27,468 nt of DNA from positions 1 through 27,468 of the forward strand of contig FTLJ01000877.1 of the NCBI GenBank assembly GCA_900155495.1, written 5' to 3'. Made by a program: the position numbers and the translations under genes. Under the pieces are notes generated by a model that was not told where the DNA came from, made no database searches, and saw only the letters and a program-made list of their open reading frames with translations. Numbering within the stretch: the stretch's first letter is position 1; each line of letters begins with the position of its first letter. Of this stretch, positions 1-7,800 are shown one piece after another. This DNA is from Porogramme epimiltina. Its lineage: Eukaryota; Basidiomycota; Agaricomycetes; Polyporales; Polyporaceae.

Positions 1-675
1 CAAGCGCTCCGCCGCCGCCGCGTCGCGCACGCGCGGGCGCACCGCCGCCGCGAGCAGGCGCGGCACGACGCGCCCCGGCACCGCGCGCGCGAGCGGGCCG
101 ACGCCGACCCAGTCGCGCCACGTGAGCGCGCGCGCGTACCCCGCGTGCTCCGCGAACGGGCTCAGCGGCGCGAGGAGCAGCACGGCGGCGACGGCGCGCC
201 CCGCGGGGAAGCGCGCGTAGGGCGCGCCGAAGACGATCTGCGCGGGGCACGTGCCGAAGGAGCCGCCGGAGAGGTAGATGCGCGGGAGCGCGGGCGCGGT
301 GTTGGTGGTGGACGAGGGCTCGGCAGCGGCGGCGGGGTAGAGGTGCGCGAGGAGCGCGGCGGTGTCGGCGACGACGGTCTCGGGGAAGTGCGCGCCGCGC
401 GCGAGGGGCGAGGTGAGGCCCCAGCCGGGGAGGGTGGGCGCGAGGAAGCGCACGCCGCGCGCGCGGAGGGGCGCGCCGGGGCGCGTGGCGTCGCCGACGG
501 AGAAGAGGCCGTGGAACCAGATGACGAGGATGGGCGCGTCGGCGGGGCCGGAGTGCGAGTACGCGAGGGTGCGCCCGTCCGGGAGGTCGAGGAGCTCTTC
601 GCGCGCGTCGTACTCGTCGGCGGCGATCGTAGGTCCCTCGGTGGGCTGCGCCGTGCTGGTGGGTGCGGTGGACAT
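1..675 (-). CDS. alpha/beta hydrolase fold protein, 5' part (cut by window edge)
   Basis: The frame is open from the ATG at 675 to the first base of the window (225 codons), so the C-terminus lies outside. The fold is shown by a beta-strand plus oxyanion motif (VIWFHGL, about residues 51-57), the PGWGLTSP turn typical of these hydrolases near residues 83-90, and the nucleophile elbow LSGGSFGT, which places the catalytic serine at about residue 139. The catalytic acid and histidine would lie in the missing part. The start follows a stretch rich in GTGGTCGTCGTTG-type sequence and is the first Met in frame. No signal peptide is evident, so a cytosolic esterase, lipase or epoxide-hydrolase-like role is possible; the substrate cannot be inferred. 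Codons are almost all G/C-ending, like the other genes on this side of the window. No intron is needed in the visible part. Confidence 0.85.
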   Translation of the reverse strand, partial: MSTAPTSTAQPTEGPTIAADEYDAREELLDLPDGRTLAYSHSGPADAPILVIWFHGLFSVGDATRPGAPLRARGVRFLAPTLPGWGLTSPLARGAHFPETVVADTAALLAHLYPAAAAEPSSTTNTAPALPRIYLSGGSFGTCPAQIVFGAPYARFPAGRAVAAVLLLAPLSPFAEHAGYARALTWRDWVGVGPLARAVPGRVVPRLLAAAVRPRVRDAAAAERL

Positions 676-1400
676 GGTGGTCGTCGTTGAGGTGGGGTGT
701 GGGTGCGTGTTCACTTGTGGTTGGACTGTAGCCACCGCATGTTGGCCCCTTTATGCGCGGCGGTCACGACGAGCTGCATGCTGCGCTAAGGTGGCATACA
801 GCCCACGCGACGCAGCCCCGAAAGACAACTGCGGCTAGAGCTGTCAACCACCTGTCAGTCCTTGTATGTACAGTATTGGCAAACCGTGCGGTTTGGATGC
901 GCTCGCTCCTGGCGCGACTGTGGCGCAGCGCGCCGTTCGAAATTTCGTGACTCGAGTCACTCCGCCCGAACGGCGAATTCATATCGTTCGTCGTGCGCAG
1001 CCATGGGGGACCTGAAGTTGGAGGAGGATAGGAGCGAGGTGTCTCGGAGCGCATGTTGTCTCCGCAGTGGCGGGCGCTCTAGCCGCAGCCTGGTCCTGTC
1101 CTCCGATCGACTTCATCGACCGCTCTAGATTGGCAAGATCGAGGAACGGAGGGGGTTTCTGCATCGCCGTACCGAGCCCCGTCCGAAAAGGTCGGAAACG
1201 CTCAAAGGTCCGGCTTGGCATTGAACCAGGTCGTACCTAGAATGTGTCGTGCACTTCAGGCGTTCCGTCCACCAAACCTCGAAGGATCCAAAAGTTGCAC
1301 AATTACAGCGCATTATACTTGAATACCAATAAGTAAAGCACATCGCGGCGGGCGCGCACAGCCCACCACAGCACACATCGACGTCGGCCGATCCCCATCT
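676..1400. other. intergenic region without a supported gene
   Basis: This lies between the hydrolase start and the phosphatase stop, both on the minus strand, so it should hold the hydrolase promoter (near 676-800) and the phosphatase 3' UTR (near 1250-1400). Composition is more balanced than in the flanking genes. The short open frames here show no conserved motif. Confidence 0.5.
749..756 (-). promoter_or_regulatory. weak TATA-like element upstream of the hydrolase
   Basis: The minus strand reads CATAAAGG about 75-80 bases upstream of the hydrolase ATG. It differs from a TATA consensus in its first base, so this is only a candidate. Confidence 0.3.
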
Positions 1401-3087
1401 TTAGTTCCCGCACGTCGCGTTCCACCGCGCGTCCCCGAACGCGTGCTCGACGCTCGCCGCGTTCGCCTTGACAAAGTCGCCGAGCGCGCACGAGCCCGTG
1501 CGCCGGTCCATCGCGCGCCCGCACATCGCGAGCGGCACCGGCGCGTCGTTGAGCACGAGCCGCACGTGCGCGCCCTTCGACAGCGACGTCGCGCACGAGA
1601 AGCGCTCCCAGACCATCTGCGCGCCGAACGGCACCTGCGCGGACGTGCGGAACTTGCGGCTCGCGCGCACGGGCCCGGTCGCGGAGAGCGGGGGCGTGTC
1701 TTTGAAGAGCCCGAGCGCGGTGAGCGCCATGTCGATCGTGGTGTCGTGCCCGAACTCGAGGTAGACGGGCTTCGCGTCGCCCGTGGTGTTGGTGAAGCTG
1801 CCGGGACGCGGGAGGACGGGTCAGCGTCTGCGCGGGCGGAAACCCAGCAAGAGGAAGGGGGCGCGCACCGCTCAACGAGCTTGCTCACGTAGAGCCCGCC
1901 GAGGACCTCGCCCATCGGCGTGGGGAGGTTGTAGCCGAACGCGCCGTCCATGAGGAGGTCGAGCTCGTACTCAAAGTCCTCGATCTCGCTCTGGGAGAAC
2001 GCGCCGCACCAGGGCGAGACGCCGTGCGCGGCGAGGTCGTACGCGCACGCGTACAGCGCGCCGTGCACGTTCGCGGTCGTCAGGTTCACGCCCGGGAGCA
2101 GCTTGTTCAGCCGCTTCGCGATGGGCGGGAGGTACACGTTCCCCCACGCGATCGTCGCCTGTATACACACGCGCGCACGCACGTCAGGGTTAAGATGGGC
2201 GTGAGAGCGCGCTGTTGGGACGTACGTTGTTGCCGTAGTTGTAGTCCCACTTATGGCAGGTGTCCATGGGCGTGATCCACGAGACCGTCTTGGTGTCCTC
2301 GTTGATCGTCGAGAACGCGGACGCGTTCATCGAGCCCCAGCCGCGCCCGAAGTAGCCCTGCGCGAACCACTGCGCAGACTCGACGACGCGGTCCTGGTTC
2401 CCCGCGAGCACGCCGTCCGCCTGGAGGTGCGGGTACTTCAGCTTAAAGCTACCAGGACGTCGCAGCGTCAGCGTCAGCTCGCGGCAGGGACTCGGGACAC
2501 ACGCGGGGGGGCGGGGGCACGTACTCGACTCCGTGCTTGAAGAGCTGCAGCCGGCCGGCCGCGGTGAGGTCGTCGTGGCCGAGCGTGCTCGCGTAGCCGT
2601 CCTTGAGGAACGCGAGGCCGGAGGGGAGGCGCGCCTTCTGCACCGCCGCGGACGCGTTCCCGAGCTTCGCGACGAGGTCGGTGATGAACACGAGCTCGGA
2701 CGAGAGCGGGTAGCGCGAGCCGTGCCGGCCCATCTGCACGCACGTTCGTGCGCGCGCGGCAGGCGGAGATCGAGGGAGAAGCGGCGGAACGCGGCGCGAA
2801 GGAAGAGCAGCGGAAGGTAATGGGAAGGGTGGGTTGGGTTGGGTAGGTGCGTGAGCGGATGGGGTATGCGAGAAGGAGAGAGGGGGGGCACGCACGAGCA
2901 TGACCTGGTCGACCGTGCAGTCCGCCGGGAGCGCCGCGTCCACGCCCGCGGGCACGGGCGCGGACTGGTACGGCGAGAGGTTCCCGAGGTGCGCCGCGTA
3001 GTTGAACCCGCCGCGCGCGTCCAGGTTCGCCGCGGACGCGAGCGCGCTGAGCGCGGCGAGGGTGACGTGCCAGAGCGCGAGCTTCAT
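1401..3087 (-). CDS. secreted histidine acid phosphatase, phytase-like
   Basis: Five exons: 3087-2896, 2733-2525, 2448-2226, 2158-1869 and 1797-1401, giving 436 residues. Introns are 162, 76, 67 and 71 nt and all are GT-AG in consistent phase. The N-terminus MKLALWHVTLAALSALASAA is a clear signal peptide. Joining exons 1 and 2 creates the catalytic motif RHGSRYP (His about residue 68). The second signature, FGHDTTI, appears at about residues 320-326 and provides the proton-donor Asp. These two motifs define the branch-2 histidine phosphatases, which release phosphate from phytate or other monoesters, normally outside the cell. Cysteines are spaced through the chain (CTVDQV, DTCHKW, PWCGAF, SCATS, MCGRAM, SCALGD, ATCGN), fitting disulfides, and N-glycosylation sequons such as NTT and NAT are present. 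Length fits fungal phytases and acid phosphatases. Phytate specificity itself is not shown by the sequence. Confidence 0.93.
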
Positions 3088-3111
3088 CCTGTCCTTGCCT
3101 TGGTTGTCCTT

Positions 3112-3135
3112 GTCGTGGTCGTGGTCGTGGTCGTC
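3112..3135. repeat. hexanucleotide microsatellite GTCGTG
   Basis: Three copies of GTCGTG followed by GTCGTC, 25-48 bases upstream of the phosphatase ATG, so probably in its 5' UTR. Confidence 0.7.
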
Positions 3136-3235
3136 AGACGCGGACGGGGGCGCAGAGTCGGCTGCCGAGGAGGAAGAAAAGAGTGCGGGCGACGCGTCTC
3201 GAGTCTCGACGCGCAGCGCCGACCCCCCCGCCTAT

Positions 3236-3243
3236 CTTATATA
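3236..3243 (-). promoter_or_regulatory. TATA box of the acid phosphatase gene
   Basis: The minus strand reads TATATAAG about 150 bases upstream of the ATG, next to palindromic ACGTACGT. Position and sequence fit a core promoter. Confidence 0.6.
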
Positions 3244-5288
3244 CGTACGTTCCCCCCACGCGCGGTATCGTACCCCCTCCCGCACGCACACACGCGCCGA
3301 CTGGTGCCGGCACCGCGCGCACGATGCGCGCCGGAGCGCCAGCCCGCCGTGCTATCAGCCTGACAGGCAGTGGGGGACTGGGCGTGCGCCGTGCGGCACG
3401 CCCGCCCTGGAGCCCGCGGCGCGCGCTATCCGCCGCGCCGACAGCCTATCCACCGGCAACGTTCGTCGACGTGCGCGCGTGCTCCAGCCCCCCTGCGTCG
3501 ATCGACGGGCGCACGGGCTCGCAGGAGCGCGCGCGCAGGGGAGCTGGACTCTGGAGGGACGGGCAGCGGAGACGCGCGAAGTGATGATGGGCCTGATGGG
3601 CCGGCTGATGCGGGGGCGGCGCGACCATGTGGGCTCGCTGTCGCGGCGTCGCTGAGGGTGTGGCTGGCGTGGACGATAAGCACGCCGGGGGTGCGGGGGC
3701 GCGCGCGACGTGCGCGTTGACGTTGACAGCGGTGGGTAGGGGTGGGTCCAATTTCGGCGGGAGGTGGGAGGAGGGGCACGCGACTCGTGTCGTGTGCGAG
3801 CGGCGCACGGGGGCAGCTACGCCATCGCTTTTCCAGAGAGAAGCTGGCGACCCAGGGTGGAGTCGTGGACAAGCGCTGGCCACTCTCCGGCGCCCAGGCG
3901 CCAGGCACGCGGAGAGGGGTGCCGTCACATCAGGTTACATCATCGGTGCTTCATGACGGAACTGCAGCGCGGTGTGGTCAGGGGGGGAAGAGAGAAAAAA
4001 AAGTCTGCTTGAACGAGAATGCGGTGGCGGGAGCACGCGGCGAGGGCTCACAATTAATGCAGGCACGAACGTGTTGCTACGAGAATTCCCAAAACTCGTC
4101 CCAGCTCGCGAGGGGGAGGCGCTCGGCGCCCAGAGGCCGAGAAGATGCTGGGAGCCCGGCGGAGGGGGGAGGGGCGACTCGCGAGCCGCGGTCGTGTGGA
4201 GACGAGCTTGCGTCGGAGTCGCCCTGCCCACGACGGATCAGAGCGACCATGTGCGAGGGGCGGCGTAACGGGGATGGGGATAGGAGTGGGGACGTGACGA
4301 CCTGCGAAACATCTGAACAAGAGCGCGGTGAGCGATGCGAATACTGCGCCCAGGACACAAAACACGAAAAACCGAATCATAGAGAAAGAAAAGAGGGAGC
4401 GACGGCGGTCTCAGTGCTCACCAAGTCGAGGAAGGGGGAGCCATGTCAGACGGCGGGCGGGACGACGACGGACGCGACGCATCGACGACGGCAGTTGGCA
4501 TGCCATGCATATATCCAAGCAGAGCGGAGCGGGAGAAGACACAACTTGTCGACTGAGCGGTAGACGGATCTATAACTATGAAGCAGAACGGCAGACTCGT
4601 GAGGGAGGTTAGGGGGTGGGTAAGAATGGGTGGGGTGTAGAGGGGAGGGATGTTCCCGACGCGAACGGCTAGTGTACATGTGCGTGCAAAGAGGCAACTG
4701 GAGCTCGACGCGAGAAAAAAACCGACTGCGCTGTGTTGTGCGTGCGTGCATGTTGTCTACGTGCGTACGTCCTGTCGGATCGATAATTATGACGCCGGGC
4801 GGGTGCGGTGGAGAGCGAGCGGTACTGCAGTGCGACGATGGGCGATGTTGTGCTGGGCGTGGGACGTGGATGTGTGCGAGGTATATGGGGGAGTACTAAA
4901 TGCGTCGGGGGTAGGCGTACGGTATGTGATCGTGGCGATTCGCAGAGCAGGAAGGGTGGAAGGGGTGGAGGAGAAAAGGCCGGGGCGCGGGCGAAAACAT
5001 AGTGTAGTGAGTAGGTGGGCGGGTGATTCGGGGGCAGCTCTACATTGGTACGGACGTGCAAGATACGAGTGTGGTGGGGTCGATAGCAATAGGGGACTGG
5101 TGAGTACTGTCTTTCGGATATGCGGGGCAACAGAATACGATGGGAGCAGAGCGGGCGTTGGCAGCCGTCTAGGGCCCCGCGAGAAGGGCCGACGTCTAGC
5201 GCACTTGCTGCGTTTTGAATCGGCGAGCAGTTGAAGGCGTCGTCCTCGGCGTCCCGGCGCGCGGGCGGGGCTGGGCGGAGCGGGCGGG

Positions 5289-5368
5289 CTGCAAGGGAGA
5301 GAGGGACCGTCGGACCGAGCTCGCGTCGCGCCACGTCGGGAGCAATAATGGGTTTACAGTGCACTCAC
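5289..5368 (-). other. probable extra intron downstream of the Nudix stop codon
   Basis: The minus strand shows the donor GAG|GTGAGTGC at 5368 and a pyrimidine-rich acceptor CCCTCTCTCCCTTGCAG ending at 5289, an 80-nt intron of normal local size. It starts 23 bases past the annotated TGA. It is either a 3' UTR intron or belongs to a longer coding isoform. Confidence 0.6.
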
Positions 5369-5391
5369 CTCCGTGTCCTCCGCGTCGGCGG

Positions 5392-6135
5392 TCACCGTTT
5401 TGGCGCGAGCGTGGAGAGCGAGAGGCCCTGCGAGAGCTCAGGCTTCCACGAGAGCCTCCGGACGGCTTCCGCGTAGTCGACCCACTCCCGCCTGCGCTCC
5501 TTGCTCTCCAGCCACTCCGCGTCCAGGTCCGCGACGTCCAGCTCGTAGAAGTGGTACGTCGAGGACGCGGACGGTATTGTCGTCACGAAGCGCGTGATTT
5601 TGCCGCGCACGCCCGCTACAGGAGGGGGGATAGGGTGGGGAGTGTGGAGCGGGAGGCGGGGGGCGGTGCGCACGCGCGAGGTGGCACGGGGAGGCGGGCG
5701 GAGGAAACAGGACGCGGTCGCGCGAGCGTGACGCAAGCAGCAACGCGGCGTCGCGTGGGGGAAACGGCAGGGGGTGCGGTGGGGGGAAAGGGAAATCGTC
5801 AGGAATGGGGACGGTAGACGGATGGACAAAGGGTGAGACCTTCTTCCAAGGCTTCCCGCGAGGCTGCTGCTTCTAGCACGCCGTCCGTTGGCTCCCACCC
5901 TCCTTTAGGCACTACGTGGTTGGATGCGTGGGTGTGGTGGCGGGCGCATGGGACACGTAGTCAGCGAGCTGCTGCCGCGGCGCCGTGCTACGGGAGCATA
6001 GGAGAGGTAAATGCACTCACAGACCCAGTTATTTGGCCGCTTTCTACTGGTGATGACGAGGACCTTGCCAGCTGCCCGTGCGATCGGGATAGCGCAACAG
6101 ACGACACGGGGGGTCGAGCGTCCTTTGTTGCTCAT
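5392..6135 (-). CDS. Nudix hydrolase, diphosphoinositol polyphosphate phosphohydrolase (Ddp1/Aps1-like)
   Basis: Three exons: 6135-6021, 5911-5840 and 5615-5392, giving 136 residues. Introns are 109 and 224 nt. Splicing of exon 1 to exon 2 restores NNWVLPKGGWE, and exon 2 to exon 3 restores SREALEEAGVRG. Together these form a Nudix box (Gly about 43 to Gly about 64) with the metal-binding R57-E58 and E61-E62 and the PKGG signature of this subfamily. Family enzymes remove the beta phosphate from inositol pyrophosphates (and diadenosine polyphosphates) in the cytosol and nucleus. Exon 3 carries the typical TYHFYELDV and RRREWVDYAEAV segments. The reading frame stops at TGA 5394-5392 just after an AAAA run, but another frame continues into a well-formed intron; see findings. 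The donor of intron 2 (GTCTCA) is weak. Confidence 0.88.
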
Positions 6136-7800
6136 CGTGGTGGGTAGGTGGAGGTGGTGAATGTGGCGGGGCGAGGTCGTGTGGGCGAAAGGTGCGGCGC
6201 GGATTAGGGGGGAGGAGCAGGAAAGGAAAGGAGAGGAAGGACGAGGGGCGGCGGAGGAAATTCCGAGCGGCCTTCGCCACGGAGCACGGTCGAGTCGAGT
6301 TTCAGGAGCGGGAAACGTCCGGTGCCGCAAGGGGGAAGACGCGGCGTTCTCGACTGCCCGCGAGTGTGCGCGCGGTTGCGATTAGCGTTTACGGTTTGCC
6401 GGGTGGCGACGAGTCAAGGACACGTAAGCCGATGGGGCGGAGAGGGGGTGGTGCTGGAGCCGGGCGAGGGGACACACTCGGACGGCGGGCGGCACGGGCT
6501 GGGTGGACGGGTGGGGAGGGGGACGCAGAAGATGACGAGCTGCTCCGGCGAGGGATTTTGTGGCCGATCGTGGGACCGCGGCCGAGGGGTGACGCTGCTG
6601 GTGCTGCCGGGTGGGCTGCGAGCAAGGCAGGCGGATGATGCCCAGGGAAGAATGGAGCAAGAAGGGTTGCGCGCAGATGTGGGCGGCGAGAGGAAGGCGG
6701 TCGCTGCTCGGGGCAGAACGCGGACGGCGGGCCTGTTCTGGGGGTCGCGCGAGGTTGCGAGTGTGCGGTCGGAGCTGGCGGTGGGTGCGCGGGTGCGGGG
6801 TGGGGCTGGAGCAGTGCGTGCGGCGGGAGGCACACGACCGGGAGCGGAGGATGTGAGAGGAGAAAAGGGGGCAGGGGCGCGGGTGGGACGCTTTTGAGTG
6901 GGAGGACGGCGAGCGGGCGCCTGGGTCGCGGGCGACGGAGGGGGCGGGGCGAGGTCGGACTCGTCTCTCGGACGGGGCGAGGTCGGACTCGTCTCTCGGA
7001 CGGGGCGAGCTCAGCCAGCGGGCCCTCTGGGGACGGTGGATGGGGGGGCTGCAGTCCTCTGCGCCCACCGCGCGCGGCCAATCGAGGGGCGCACGTTCGC
7101 CCCGGCCCCCTCCCTCCGCCCATCCCGGCACATCCCAGCTCCCCCGGCACCCGGGCGGTCGAGCGCGGCGGCCCCATCGGCCACCCACCACCACCGCACG
7201 CGGCCGACCGCGCCAGCCAGCAGCCAGGGGGAGATCGATGGCGCGAGGGCCCCGCGCTGGAGGCTGAGGCGGGCGTCGAGTGGACCGTGAAGCGTGGACC
7301 GTGGACGAGCGTCGCCGCCTGCAGGCTGCGCCCCCGCTTCCTTTCCAAATTCCAACCCAAACTCTCTTCTTCCCCTAGGCCTTCTTCGCACGAGATCTAG
7401 ATGGCCAGATTGGCACCTCCCCCCCAACGCCCGCAGATCCGCCTCCCGCCCTTCCAATGCGGTAGCCAGCGCACTTCCAATTAACTTAACATATCGTAAT
7501 CGACGCGCACACGTCCGTCTAAACCCGCCCCGGGCCCGGCCTGCCCGCCGTCCTGACACTCGAGTCGACAAAATATCCCGATCCACGCCCCTCTCCCTTC
7601 CTGCCCGGATTGAGTTGTGATCTACGAGCCGCTCCTCCACCACACACCACACTGCTCTCCCCCGGACCATCCGCCCAATCGCGCCGCCCTCGGCCGACCC
7701 GTGACCGTCGCGCGCGGTCGTCTACTCGTTCCATCTGCGCCACACAAAACAAGAGCAGCGATGAGCCACCCACGTCTTCCCACACATGACGTCGGTCCAC
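6136..7800. other. long GC-rich intergenic region, no supported gene
   Basis: About 1.7 kb between the Nudix start and the ZIP transporter stop, both on the minus strand. It should contain the Nudix promoter and the ZIP 3' UTR. Overlapping long frames exist on both strands (for example minus 7360-6389 and 7194-6382). They are Pro/Arg/Ser-rich, have no recognisable domain, and look like chance frames in about 70% GC DNA. The segment from about 7300 to 7800 is pyrimidine-rich on the plus strand. One 28-bp tandem repeat lies inside. Confidence 0.5.
6946..7008. repeat. 28-bp tandem duplication
   Basis: The unit starts GGGGCGAGGTCGGACTCG and ends TCTCTCGGAC. Copies start at 6946 and 6974, and a third copy is present only as its first 7 bases from 7002. 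The two full copies are identical, so the duplication is recent. Confidence 0.9.

Larger units (their letters stand above)
3088..5195. other. long GC-rich intergenic region, no supported gene
   Basis: About 2.1 kb between the phosphatase start and the Nudix 3' end. The plus strand is purine-rich (runs of GGAG, GAAG, AAAAA). Several long open frames exist on both strands (for example plus 3742-4563), but they are low in complexity, match no motif I recognise, and overlap equally long frames on the other strand. The least bad candidate is minus 4380-4054, whose first 26 residues (from MIRFFVFCVLGAVFASLTAL) are strongly hydrophobic and follow a pyrimidine-rich tract; the rest of that frame is Arg/Pro-rich and unconvincing. 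I therefore annotate no gene. Confidence 0.5.

Noticed and set aside
1205..1240. GGTTCAAT on the minus strand resembling a tRNA T-loop
   Set aside because: The flanking bases do not pair as a 5-bp T-stem, and no D-arm, anticodon arm or acceptor stem can be built around it.
1313..2182. 289-codon minus-strand frame starting within phosphatase exon 4
   Set aside because: It is phosphatase exon 4 read through its intron into a wrong frame. Splicing at 1868/1797 restores the family sequence FTNTTGDAKPVYLEFGHD.
3742..4563. 273-codon plus-strand open frame
   Set aside because: The translation has no conserved segment, mixed charge and no clear splice continuation. Its codon third positions are not biased as in the real genes nearby.
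6382..7360. Two overlapping long minus-strand open frames (270 and 323 codons)
   Set aside because: Both are Pro/Arg/Ser-rich, have no recognisable domain and overlap plus-strand frames of similar length. This is expected by chance in very GC-rich DNA with few stop codons.
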